Source of the DNA: Thermomicrobium sp.
GTDB taxonomy: Bacteria > Chloroflexota > Chloroflexia > Thermomicrobiales > Thermomicrobiaceae
Length of the DNA stretch: 41,285 nt
Direction: 5' to 3'
Assembly: GCA_025060175.1 (NCBI GenBank)
Contig: JANXBE010000006.1
Location: forward strand, 1-41,285
Of the stretch, positions 7,733 to 15,712 are shown in pieces. The notes beneath the pieces were generated by a model that was not told the origin of the DNA, did not search any database, and saw nothing but the letters and a program-made list of their open reading frames with translations. Every line of letters begins with the position of its first letter. The stretch's first letter is position 1. The translations under genes and the position numbers were made by a program.

Positions 7733-9496
7733 ATGGGGACACAGGAAGTCACACGGGACATCTGGCGCGTGGCGCTCGCACAGATCGATCCGACGGTCGG
7801 TGACTTCTCCGGGAACGTGCGCGTGATCCGGGAATTCGCCCGACAGGCAGCCGAACTCGGCAGCGCGATCATCGCGTTCCCGGAACTGGCGATCACGGGG
7901 TACCCACCGGAGGATCTCCTCCTGAAAGTCAGCTTCATCGACGCCGCTCGCCGCGCGCTCTACCAGCTCGTGGACGTCGTACCGGACCGTGTCCTCATCG
8001 TCGGCGTTCCCTGGGTCGAGGGTGGCATGCTGTACAACGCCGCAGCCGTCCTCGCACGGGGCGAGATCGTCGCCGTCGTCCCCAAGCATCATCTCCCCAC
8101 CTACGGCGTCTTCGATGAGGATCGCTATTTCGCCCGGGGTGGGTACACTTATCGGTTCCTCTGGGGCAACCTCCGGTTCGGCGTGACGATCTGCGAGGAC
8201 ATCTGGTATCCGGTCGGGCCGGCGAGCAGTCTGGCGACGCACGGGATCGACATTCTCGTCAACATCAACGGCTCGCCGTATCACCGCGGCAAGTGGCAAC
8301 AACGCCAGACGATGTTGCAGACGCGCGCCTCCGACTGTGGCTGCTACCTCGCCTACGTCAACTTGGTGGGCGGCCAGGACGAACTCGTCTTCGATGGGAA
8401 CAGTCTCGTGCTCGATCCGAACGGATCGGTCCTCGCTCGCGGTACGTCCTTCGAGGAAGACCTCGTGATCGTGGACCTCCCGGTGACCAGGGTCCTCTCC
8501 AGCTGGCTGCACGATCCGCGACGGCGGTGGCTCGCCCGCACGGATCTGGATCCCACGTTGCCGGTCAGCGATCGCGCCATCCCCCTTCCGATCCCCGAGA
8601 GTCCGCTGCCGCCGCTCCCGGAGCACGTGCGCCGGCCGCGACGGCCACTCGAGGGAACCGCCGAGGTATACCGAGCGCTCGTCACCGGTGTCCGAGACTA
8701 TGTTCGGAAGACTGGTTTCCGGTCCGCGGTGATCGGGCTTTCGGGGGGTATCGACTCCTCGCTCACCGCCTGCATCGCAGCAGATGCGCTCGGTCCTGAA
8801 CACGTCACGGGGCTCTCCATGCCCAGTCGCTATTCGTCTCGGCACAGCGTCGAAGACGCACAGGAGCTGGCGCACAACTTGGGGATCCGCTTTCTAACCG
8901 TTCCCATCGAGCCAGTCCACCGTGTGTTTCGGGAGGTTCTGGCGCCGCTCGGCTCCCAGCCCGAGGAACCGGACATCGCTGACGAGAACCTCCAAGCTCG
9001 GATCCGCGGCACCATCCTCATGACGTACTCGAACCGCTTCGGCCCCATCGTCCTCACCACTGGGAACAAGTCCGAGATGGCCTGCGGGTACGCGACGCTC
9101 TACGGCGATATGGCGGGTGGATTCGCGGTACTCAAAGACGTCCCCAAGCTGCTGGTCTACGAACTCGCCCGGTACCGCAATTCCCTGTCTCCGGTCATTC
9201 CGGAACGCGTGTTCACCAAGCCACCCTCGGCAGAACTCCGCCCCAACCAGAAGGACGTTGACACCCTCCCGCCCTTCGAGATCCTCGATCCCTTGTTGGA
9301 GCTCTACGTCGAACACGACCTCGGACGGGAAGAGCTGATCCGCGAGGGGTTCGATCCCGCGATCGTCGACCGCGTCATCGCGATGGTCGATCGCGCGGAA
9401 TACAAGCGGCGTCAGGCACCGCCCGGAGTCAAACTCACCCCCCGCGCCTTCGGCCGCGATCGTCGGTTGCCGATCGCGAACTGGTTCCGCGGTTGA
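7733..9496 (+). CDS. nadE: Glutamine-dependent NAD(+) synthetase
   Basis: A 587-residue two-domain enzyme that amidates nicotinic acid adenine dinucleotide to NAD+ using glutamine and ATP. The N-terminal nitrilase-type glutaminase has the triad Glu51 (F-P-E-L-A-I-T-G-Y-P-P-E-D-L), Lys118 (V-V-P-K-H-H-L-P-T-Y) and Cys154 (T-I-C-E-D-I-W-Y-P). The C-terminal synthetase has the PP-loop S-G-G-I-D-S-S at 337-343, then T-T-G-N-K-S-E-M-A-C-G-Y and the late K-D-V-P-K and E-Y-K-R-R-Q-A-P-P-G-V-K segments. The start is fixed by GGAAGGAAACG just before ATG. rex follows 102 bases downstream, a meaningful pairing because Rex reads the NADH/NAD+ ratio. Confidence 0.96.
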   Translation: MGTQEVTRDIWRVALAQIDPTVGDFSGNVRVIREFARQAAELGSAIIAFPELAITGYPPEDLLLKVSFIDAARRALYQLVDVVPDRVLIVGVPWVEGGMLYNAAAVLARGEIVAVVPKHHLPTYGVFDEDRYFARGGYTYRFLWGNLRFGVTICEDIWYPVGPASSLATHGIDILVNINGSPYHRGKWQQRQTMLQTRASDCGCYLAYVNLVGGQDELVFDGNSLVLDPNGSVLARGTSFEEDLVIVDLPVTRVLSSWLHDPRRRWLARTDLDPTLPVSDRAIPLPIPESPLPPLPEHVRRPRRPLEGTAEVYRALVTGVRDYVRKTGFRSAVIGLSGGIDSSLTACIAADALGPEHVTGLSMPSRYSSRHSVEDAQELAHNLGIRFLTVPIEPVHRVFREVLAPLGSQPEEPDIADENLQARIRGTILMTYSNRFGPIVLTTGNKSEMACGYATLYGDMAGGFAVLKDVPKLLVYELARYRNSLSPVIPERVFTKPPSAELRPNQKDVDTLPPFEILDPLLELYVEHDLGREELIREGFDPAIVDRVIAMVDRAEYKRRQAPPGVKLTPRAFGRDRRLPIANWFRG

Positions 9497-9598
9497 GTTG
9501 GCGAGGCTCGCTTGCGCTTGGTACAGTTGCGGCGCGCAGACGATCACGAGCGTGGGATTTTGGGCACGTGCACTCGACCGGTAAGGAGTGCGTCAGCG

Positions 9599-10303
9599 GT
9601 GCGGAACGACATCGTTCCTGATATCGTCGTCAGACGCCTTCCCCTGTACCTACGAACCCTCCGCCAAGTGCAACGCGCAGGCGTGCACACCATCTCCTCC
9701 GAGGAACTGGCCCAGTATCTCGGCTCGACCGCAGCCCAGATCCGACGCGACCTGTCCTTCCTCGGTCGCTTCGGCAAGCAAGGTCACGGGTATCGTGTCC
9801 ACGCGTTGATCCGTGAACTCGAATACGCCCTGGGACTCGATCGGACGTGGGACGTCGCCTTGGTCGGTTACGGGAACCTGGGACAAGCCATCGCCCACTA
9901 TCGGGGGTTCGAACCCAATGGGTTCCGCATCGCAGCGATTTTCGCGAAGAGCCCCGACCATATCGGACAAGTCGTCAATGGGCTCGTCGTGTTGCCGGAC
10001 AGCGACATCGAGCGGGTAGTCAGCGAGCTCGGCATTCGGATCGGCATCATCGCTGTGCCCGCTAGTGCTGCCCAAGAAGTCGCCGATCGGTTGGTCTCAG
10101 CAGGAGTGCGCGCGATCCTGAACTATGCGCCGGTCGTCCTCCGCGTTCCCGTGTCCGTCACCGTTCGGGAGATCGATCCGATCAGCATGCTCCAGAGCAT
10201 GACGTACTATCTGCGCGACCCGTCCTGCGACGAGCACCGCTCGTACGCCGACGGCGACCTCACGGGAGCAATCCGCGCAGAGCCACGTCCGGAAGCACGC
10301 TGA
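9599..10303 (+). CDS. rex: Redox-sensing transcriptional repressor Rex
   Basis: A 234-residue protein with an N-terminal winged helix (I-S-S-E-E-L-A-Q-Y-L-G-S-T-A-A-Q-I-R-R-D-L-S-F-L-G-R-F-G-K, residues 32-60) and the Rex wing G-H-G-Y-R-V. The C-terminal Rossmann domain has V-A-L-V-G-Y-G-N-L-G-Q-A-I near 86-98. The last part, I-L-N-Y-A-P-V-V-L-R-V-P, fits the Rex N-F-A-P region. Rex dimers release DNA when NADH binds, derepressing fermentation and respiration genes. GTG 9599 is preferred because AAGGAG stands 10 bases upstream; the longer frame to 9512 lacks a site. The 3' end overlaps the convergent membrane-protein gene by 44 bases. Confidence 0.93.
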   Translation: MRNDIVPDIVVRRLPLYLRTLRQVQRAGVHTISSEELAQYLGSTAAQIRRDLSFLGRFGKQGHGYRVHALIRELEYALGLDRTWDVALVGYGNLGQAIAHYRGFEPNGFRIAAIFAKSPDHIGQVVNGLVVLPDSDIERVVSELGIRIGIIAVPASAAQEVADRLVSAGVRAILNYAPVVLRVPVSVTVREIDPISMLQSMTYYLRDPSCDEHRSYADGDLTGAIRAEPRPEAR

Positions 10304-10718
10304 GGAAAGCGACGAGCAAGAGCAGGTCCCCGACCAGAAGGACCGCGACCAGAGCGAGCGGGAGCGTGGCACCGATTCCCTCGAAGTACTCGTCCACGCC
10401 ACCGATCTGACTGACGAGCAGCAGGTACCCTGCCCATCCCAGGCCGGTGAGCAGGAGACCCAAGACGAACACCGGTGACCAACCGAGGTCACGCCAGAGC
10501 AAGACAGCGAGGTTGAGCAACAGTAAGACGATGCCGGGAAACACCAAGATCCCAACGGCCGTCCAGGACAATCGCACCCCTTCCGACGATGCCCACCCGT
10601 CCACAGGGCGACGCACACGCGGCCACCCGCGCTCCAGGTAGTCTTCCGTCAACTCGATCGTCACGAGCAACAGTGCACTGACGACGACGAGCAACCAGAG
10701 TCGCAGGTCGAACGACAC
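10260..10718 (-). CDS. Small polytopic membrane protein, unknown function
   Basis: A 152-residue protein with about four hydrophobic segments: L-W-L-L-V-V-V-S-A-L-L-L-V at the N-terminus, V-G-I-L-V-F-P-G-I-V-L-L-L-L-N-L-A, V-F-V-L-G-L-L-L-T-G-L-G-W-A-G-Y-L-L-L-V, and L-P-L-A-L-V-A-V-L-L-V-G-D-L-L-L-L-V-A-F-L. I recognise no family. GTG 10718 is chosen because GGGAG precedes it by 7 bases and because the 85 codons upstream are Arg-rich noise. It converges on rex with overlapping 3' ends. A possible -35/-10 pair for it (TTGTCG, 18 bases, TACCGT) lies near 10791-10814 but is weak. Confidence 0.65.
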   Translation of the reverse strand: MSFDLRLWLLVVVSALLLVTIELTEDYLERGWPRVRRPVDGWASSEGVRLSWTAVGILVFPGIVLLLLNLAVLLWRDLGWSPVFVLGLLLTGLGWAGYLLLVSQIGGVDEYFEGIGATLPLALVAVLLVGDLLLLVAFLSVLPDVALRGLLP

Positions 10719-10979
10719 GACCCGTCTCCCGCTCGCACGAACCCTGCGGCACGACCGCCTGGCGGTGTGCTCTGACTGCACGCTACGGTACCATGGAGTG
10801 ACCAGTGTCGACAATCGGCACCGCGATGGGACGGGGACGGAGAGGGCAGCCCGATCCCTGACCCGGACCGCTCCGGAACCCAGTCGCATGAGCACGGCCA
10901 TGGCCCGCGCCCCAGGGTAGCAGTTGCCCCGGTGGCACCACAGTCCGTGCATCGTCGCGTCCGCACCGTCCATCGACCC

Positions 10980-11897
10980 TCAGACGTCGAACCCTGCCGC
11001 CCGCGCCCGGGCGAGCGTGCTTTCTGCCATCCGTACGCTGGCCGCGTCGACCATCGTCGAACCGATCGCCGTCGCTCCCTGCCCCCGTTGCTCAGCCTCT
11101 CGGAAGGATCGCAGTACCTCCTGTGCCCAGGCGATTTCCTCACGCGTCGGGGTGAAGACCTCGTTGACGACCGCGATCTGTGACGGGTGGATGCACCACT
11201 TGCCGTCGTACCCGAGCGCACGCGCTCGGAGCGCTGCGCGCCGCAGCCCATCGAGATCCCGAAAATCGGCATAGGGACCGTCGATCGCTCGCAACCCGTA
11301 CGCCCGCGCAGCGACGAGCAGCTGGTGCATGGGATAGTCGAGCCGGGATCCCCCGTACGCAGCGTCCCACTGGTCGGTGACGCCGATCGCGGTCATCGGC
11401 ATCCCTACGGATGCCGCATAGTCCCCAGGCCCGAACACCAGACTGCGCAACCGTTCGGACGCCGCGGCGATCGTCGCCGCGTGCAGGATCCCGGGTGCCG
11501 TCTCCAGCTGCACTTCCACCTGGATCCGTCGCCCGAGACCCGCCGTCGCTTCGAGCTGATCGAGCAGGATGCACAACGACCGAAACGCCGCTGCATGCTC
11601 GACCTTCGGCACGATGATGAGATCGAGGAAGGCCCCAGCCTGTTCGATGAGTTCGAGGACATCCGAGAACCAATGGACACTGTCGAGCGCATTGATCCGC
11701 ACGCTGCGAGGGCGACCGCGCCAGTCCAGCTCGCGGACCGCCTGGACCACCAACCGACGGGCTTCCGCCTTCATCCCCTCGATAACGGAATCCTCGAGAT
11801 CGAGGAACACGAGATCCGCCTCGGTTCCCAACGCCTTCTCGAAGAGTTCCGGTCGCGATCCGGGAACCGAGAGGACGCTCCGCTCTGGATAGGTCAC
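10980..11897 (-). CDS. HpcH/HpaI aldolase / citrate lyase beta-like CoA-ester lyase
   Basis: A 305-residue TIM-barrel protein of the CitE/malyl-CoA lyase family, which cleaves or forms C-C bonds in 3-hydroxyacyl-CoA or related substrates with Mg2+. Visible signatures are R-S-V-L-S-V-P-G-S-R-P-E-L at the N-terminus, L-V-F-L-D-L-E-D-S-V, the substrate Arg in S-V-R-I-N-A-L-D-S, the metal Glu in V-E-V-Q-L-E-T-A-P-G-I and Asp in F-G-P-G-D-Y-A-A-S-V-G, and the C-terminal K-W-C-I-H-P-S-Q-I. GTG 11897 is preferred (AAGGGAG, 8 bases away) over the GTG six codons upstream. No partner genes identify the substrate; malyl-, methylmalyl- or citramalyl-CoA are all possible. Confidence 0.85.
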   Translation of the reverse strand: MTYPERSVLSVPGSRPELFEKALGTEADLVFLDLEDSVIEGMKAEARRLVVQAVRELDWRGRPRSVRINALDSVHWFSDVLELIEQAGAFLDLIIVPKVEHAAAFRSLCILLDQLEATAGLGRRIQVEVQLETAPGILHAATIAAASERLRSLVFGPGDYAASVGMPMTAIGVTDQWDAAYGGSRLDYPMHQLLVAARAYGLRAIDGPYADFRDLDGLRRAALRARALGYDGKWCIHPSQIAVVNEVFTPTREEIAWAQEVLRSFREAEQRGQGATAIGSTMVDAASVRMAESTLARARAAGFDV

Positions 11898-12213
11898 CGC
11901 TCTGACTCCCTTCACTCGCTGCTGCTCCGCAATCCCACGCCGAGCTTAGACCAGTGCGCACACGCCCGTCAGCGGTCCAGCGCTGTCGACTGCCAACGGT
12001 CGAACGCGTCCCCGCGCAGTCGACTCGACCCCGGCGCACAGGACGATGCGAGCGCCTCCGCGGACCATCGACACGCACGACGTGCGGGCGCGGCTCGTCT
12101 CTCGCGCGGCCGACCTGCGGACACCCTTTAAACCCGATCGCTTTCCCAGCCTGTGGACGAATAGGAGAACCCCAGGGCACCCCTACGGTACACTCTGCTG
12201 ACGGGAGACGAGC
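11898..12213. other. Divergent intergenic region
   Basis: About 316 bases separate the CitE-like gene (minus) from the unknown gene at 12214 (plus). The plus side has a TACACT -10-like box at 12189-12194, 19 bases before the ATG, without a good -35. Near 11945 the minus side has TGGTCTAAG, an extended -10-like box. No open frame with a credible start and no stable hairpin were seen. Confidence 0.4.
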
Positions 12214-12606
12214 ATGAGCACACTGCCGCGCCTTGCGCTCGAGTTCGCGCAACGGACGTTGGAAGCCACCGGACAGCACCTCGACTTTTCGCTCCGGTCG
12301 CTCGCGCTGCTTGACGACCTACTCGATGAGTGGCTGCATCTGGCGCAGGTCTACGGCTCCGAGCGACCCCACGACCTCTCCGAGTTCACGCTCCCCCTCC
12401 TGGCCTACGTCGGGGAGACGATCCGGCAAGCGTTCGGTGGCAGCTGGATCGAACGGTCCGGCGCACCGGTGCTTCGCTTGACCGACACCACCGAACTCGA
12501 CCTCGCACCGTATGTGCGAGCGGTCCTGTCCTCCCAACAACCGCCAGCGTTCGCTCGTCTCGTCCACGCGTTGGAACGAGCCCTCGAGGACCGAGGCGGA
12601 GGATGA
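12214..12606 (+). CDS. Conserved-looking hypothetical protein, 130 residues
   Basis: I do not recognise the family. The protein is soluble and mostly helical, acidic in its first half (L-D-D-L-L-D-E-W-L), with a central Y-V-G-E-T-I-R-Q-A-F-G-G-S-W-I-E pattern that recurs in several small uncharacterised bacterial families. GGGAG lies 6 bases before the ATG, and codon use matches its neighbours, so it is likely real. Its stop overlaps the start of the DUF429 gene (ATGA), implying translational coupling and perhaps a shared job. Confidence 0.65.
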   Translation: MSTLPRLALEFAQRTLEATGQHLDFSLRSLALLDDLLDEWLHLAQVYGSERPHDLSEFTLPLLAYVGETIRQAFGGSWIERSGAPVLRLTDTTELDLAPYVRAVLSSQQPPAFARLVHALERALEDRGGG

Positions 12607-13436
12607 ACGACGTACCACAGCAGTTCATCGGCATCGATTTCAGCGCTGCCCGCGATGCCGGCGACCGGATGTGGATGACCATCGCCCACGCGACGGCGAC
12701 CGGCCTGTCGGTCGACACCGTCGAATCAGCGAGCCGTCTTTTGGGAGCTCCCTCGTCGTCCATTGTCCCCGCGTTGGTCCGTTTCATCGCGAGGAGCGGA
12801 CACAGCGTGATCGGTTGCGACGCGTGCTTCGGCCTCCCGCGCTCGCTCGTCGACGAACCCTGGGAAGCCTGGCTCCAGTCCTACCCGCAGCGCTTCCCGA
12901 CATACCAGACGCTTCGGCAGGCAGGTCGCGATCCGTCAGGACGAGAACTGAAGCGTCTCACCGATCGCTGCGCGCGAGCGCCATTCGCGCCGACGAACCT
13001 CCGGATCGTTCGACAGACCGACTGTTGGCTCCGCGAGGTCCTCCTGCCTCTGGTGCGGGAGGGAGCCGCGACGGTCGCTCCGTTTCAGCCACGCAGTCCC
13101 GATCGGCCGCATCTCATGGAGGTCTGTCCAGCAGTGTCGCTCCGAGTCCTGGGACTTCCTCATCGGCGGTACAAGGGTCGGACGGCGGAGGAGAGCCGCG
13201 TGCGGGCGCAGATTCTGGAGCGTCTCGCGAACCAGGGCCTGGACTGCAGTCGGATGATCATGGATCGTGTGCGTACCCAGGCGGGTGGCGACGCCTTGGA
13301 TAGCCTCGTGGCCGCACTGACGGTGTGGCTCGTCATCCGCCAGCATCCCGCTGCGCCCGACGTGCCCGATGAGGCTCGCTGGGAAGGGTGGATCTACCGA
13401 CCACTCCCCCCGACGGTCAGTGGGAGTTCTCGGTAG
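12603..13436 (+). CDS. DUF429-family protein (RNase H-like fold, predicted nuclease)
   Basis: A 277-residue protein opening with F-I-G-I-D-F-S-A-A-R-D-A-G, the first acidic strand of the RNase H-like fold used by DUF429 proteins. Further expected blocks are V-I-G-C-D-A-C-F-G-L-P, R-F-P-T-Y-Q-T-L-R, T-D-R-C-A-R-A-P-F-A-P-T-N-L, M-E-V-C-P-A-V-S-L-R, and D-A-L-D-S-L-V-A-A-L-T-V-W-L-V near the C-terminus, whose Asp residues complete the acidic cluster. Nuclease activity is a family prediction, not demonstrated. ATG 12603 overlaps the preceding stop. The last 43 bases overlap the convergent glycosyltransferase gene. Confidence 0.8.
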   Translation: MNDVPQQFIGIDFSAARDAGDRMWMTIAHATATGLSVDTVESASRLLGAPSSSIVPALVRFIARSGHSVIGCDACFGLPRSLVDEPWEAWLQSYPQRFPTYQTLRQAGRDPSGRELKRLTDRCARAPFAPTNLRIVRQTDCWLREVLLPLVREGAATVAPFQPRSPDRPHLMEVCPAVSLRVLGLPHRRYKGRTAEESRVRAQILERLANQGLDCSRMIMDRVRTQAGGDALDSLVAALTVWLVIRQHPAAPDVPDEARWEGWIYRPLPPTVSGSSR

Positions 13437-14605
13437 ACCGCCAACAGCGTCTCGGCGATGCGATCCCAGGCATACGCTCGCACCACGAACTCCCGCGCTC
13501 GGATGCCCAGCGCACGACGCTCCTCGGGCGACGCCAGCAGGCGCAGTACTGCCTGCGCGAACGTCGTTGGTTCCTGGGCCACCAAGAGGTGCCGCTCAGG
13601 TTCGGCTTCGATCCCCTCCGCTCCGATCGGGGTGGACACGACCGCCTTTCCTGCAGCCAGCGCTTCCAGCAGCTTGAAGCGGGTTCCGCTCCCGGCGCGC
13701 AGTGGCACGACGACCACGCTGGCGCGTGCGAGCCAGGGACGCACGTCGGGGACATACCCTACCACGGTGACGCCCGGTACACGCTCGAGTGCGCGCAGGC
13801 TAGGCGGCGGATCCGAACCGACGAGGCTCAACCGAGCATGCGGCCGAGCGTGAACGACCTGGGGCCAAACGTCGTGCACGAACCACCGTACACCGTCGAG
13901 GTTCGGCCAATAGCGGAACGCCCCGACGAAGAGCACATGGTCCGGTTCCTCGACCTCACCGGCGGGTCGCGGATACCGCTCCACCTCGATTCCGTTCGGT
14001 ACGATGGCCACGCGCGTTCCCCCGACGCTCTCGATCATCGCGGCATCGACGCGCGAGGTCGCCAGGCACCATGTCGCTCGACGCCACGCGCATCGCTCGT
14101 CTCGCTGGACGCGTTGCGCTTCCCACCGCAGCCACCACCGTCGCCAGGCTGAGGCTTCCCGGCTGATCCGCTCCAGGACCACGTGTTCCACGTTGTGCGC
14201 ATCCACCACGAGCGGGAGGGTCGGATCGACAGGGAGCAGGCCCAACGGTCCGTACTCCACCTGCACGCAGTCGAACGCGCGTCGCGGCAGGCGGGAGATC
14301 GCACGTGCGAGTGGCCAGGCAAAAGTCCAGTAGAAAGCCGACCGACACGAGCAGAGGGATCGGAGTTGACGCACGCGCTTGGCGAGCGTCGGTCCCTCGC
14401 CGGGCGTCCAGCCGCTCCGGACCGCCCAGAGTCGAACTGGAGCCAGCGCGTCACGCGCCTCTTCGATCCGCACGGTGCGCGGTACGGTCGCGAGCAACGT
14501 CACCTCGTGCTCGCGGGCGAGCGCACGCAGCATCTGTGCGACGCGGAGTGCTCCACCGGTATGCGGTGGATCTGGAAAGACCGGGGAAACCACGAGTACC
14601 TTCAC
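13394..14605 (-). CDS. Glycosyltransferase family 4 protein
   Basis: A 403-residue GT-B fold enzyme. The N-terminal domain starts V-L-V-V-S-P-V-F-P-D-P-P-H-T-G-G-A-L-R-V, the acceptor-side Gly-rich loop. A V-V-D-A-H-N-V-E-H block follows near residue 135. The C-terminal nucleotide-sugar domain has H-V-L-F-V-G-A-F-R-Y-W-P-N-L-D-G-V-R-W-F and the E-x7-E region G-S-G-T-R-F-K-L-L-E-A-L-A-A-G-K-A-V-V-S-T. It resembles transferases tied to exopolysaccharide or PEP-CTERM clusters, but no such cluster is present, so donor and acceptor are unknown. GTG 14605 has an excellent AAGGAGGATC site. Confidence 0.88.
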   Translation of the reverse strand: MKVLVVSPVFPDPPHTGGALRVAQMLRALAREHEVTLLATVPRTVRIEEARDALAPVRLWAVRSGWTPGEGPTLAKRVRQLRSLCSCRSAFYWTFAWPLARAISRLPRRAFDCVQVEYGPLGLLPVDPTLPLVVDAHNVEHVVLERISREASAWRRWWLRWEAQRVQRDERCAWRRATWCLATSRVDAAMIESVGGTRVAIVPNGIEVERYPRPAGEVEEPDHVLFVGAFRYWPNLDGVRWFVHDVWPQVVHARPHARLSLVGSDPPPSLRALERVPGVTVVGYVPDVRPWLARASVVVVPLRAGSGTRFKLLEALAAGKAVVSTPIGAEGIEAEPERHLLVAQEPTTFAQAVLRLLASPEERRALGIRAREFVVRAYAWDRIAETLLAVYRELPLTVGGSGR

Positions 14606-14736
14606 GATCCTCCTTGCCTCCCGCGAACTAGGAACGGGTAGGCCGCTTGCCCTGTGGGCGAGACGCGCTCCACCGGTTATGCTCCTTCACGAGCGTTCTA
14701 CCCCTGCGTGCCGTAGGTCAGCGACGGAGCACCGGA

Positions 14737-15711
14737 ATGGCAATGCACGCCTTCCCCCACCAGGAACTCCTTCACGCCGCCCTGGCCGCGCTCGACCCCT
14801 CGCAGCACACCACAGTGACCGACATTCTTCCTGTTCCCGCGCTCCGACGCGACGCCTGGCACATCACGGTCCACAGCCGTGATGGCCACCGCGATCGCCA
14901 ACGACGGTTGATCGCCCTTTCCTTCGACCGAACCCCAGACGGGACCGACCCTCGTGCACTGTTCGCGCTCGCAGCAGCTGCCGGACTACCCACCCCGCGG
15001 TTTCTCAGCGACGCGGACGACGGTCGCTCCGTTCTCGTGCTCTGCGCCGCACCTGCTGGAACCGCGTTGGACGAGGCCTTGCGCACGAGCTCGGCCGCCT
15101 GGCACATCAGTGCAGCCGCTGTGAGTTTGGCACGGTTCCTCGCTCGACTGCATGGGCTGAAACCAGGCGACCTGCCGTTGGAACCCGCGTCAGATCCTTG
15201 CAAGGATCAGCTCGACCGCGTGCGGCAGATCGCCGCGCAGAGTCCGGAACCCTTACGGAGCACAGCAGCGCACATTCTCGATTGGATCAGCGAGCAGCTC
15301 GATCCCGCACCGGACCCTGTTCCGACGCTCGGCCAGCTTCGCTTCTCCTCCCTGTATCTCGACGGAGGTGAGGTGACCGCCTGTTTCGGTTGGGATCGAC
15401 TAGCCCTCCGCGCCGCGAGCAACGATTTCGTCTCCGTGGTGTTCGAGTTGCATGCGTTTCCGGTCGATGTCCGGACACAGTTTCTCGCCGTCCTGCAGGC
15501 TCGCTACCTGCAGGACGGAGGAACCTCCGTGGCCGATGCTCCGTCCCGCGCTCTCCTCGCCATCGTCGAGCGCACGCTGTTCGCATGGAGCGCCCGAGCT
15601 TCGCGCGCCCACAGCTCCCTGGAAATGAGCGACCCGGCGAGTGTCGCCGCAGCGCTCGAGGAAGCGGCGCACGCGGCGCGATCGGGTCTGGCAGCGCTCA
15701 TGCAACTCTGA
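14737..15711 (+). CDS. Aminoglycoside phosphotransferase/choline-kinase-fold protein lacking catalytic residues
   Basis: A 324-residue protein with the outline of the APH/ChoK fold: an N-lobe sheet (L-I-A-L-S-F-D-R), then G-L-P-T-P-R-F-L with V-L-V-L-C-A-A-P-A-G-T-A-L hinge-like segments, and a helix L-A-R-F-L-A-R-L-H-G-L near 131-141. In active members the catalytic loop reads H-G-D-x4-N and is followed by a metal-binding I-D-W. Here the equivalent stretch (residues 197-221) reads T-L-G-Q-L-R-F-S-S-L-Y then C-F-G-W-D: His, Asp, Asn and the metal Asp are all replaced. ATG 14737 has GGAG 7-8 bases upstream; an upstream frame exists without signals. Family assignment is moderate. Function may be regulatory or substrate-binding. 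Confidence 0.6.
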   Translation: MAMHAFPHQELLHAALAALDPSQHTTVTDILPVPALRRDAWHITVHSRDGHRDRQRRLIALSFDRTPDGTDPRALFALAAAAGLPTPRFLSDADDGRSVLVLCAAPAGTALDEALRTSSAAWHISAAAVSLARFLARLHGLKPGDLPLEPASDPCKDQLDRVRQIAAQSPEPLRSTAAHILDWISEQLDPAPDPVPTLGQLRFSSLYLDGGEVTACFGWDRLALRAASNDFVSVVFELHAFPVDVRTQFLAVLQARYLQDGGTSVADAPSRALLAIVERTLFAWSARASRAHSSLEMSDPASVAAALEEAAHAARSGLAALMQL

Positions 15712-15712
15712 C

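Noticed and set aside
10840-10980. tRNA or SRP RNA in the gap before the CitE-like gene
   Set aside because: No cloverleaf with T-loop and acceptor stem, and the SRP GGTCAGG...GGAAGCAGCC core is absent.
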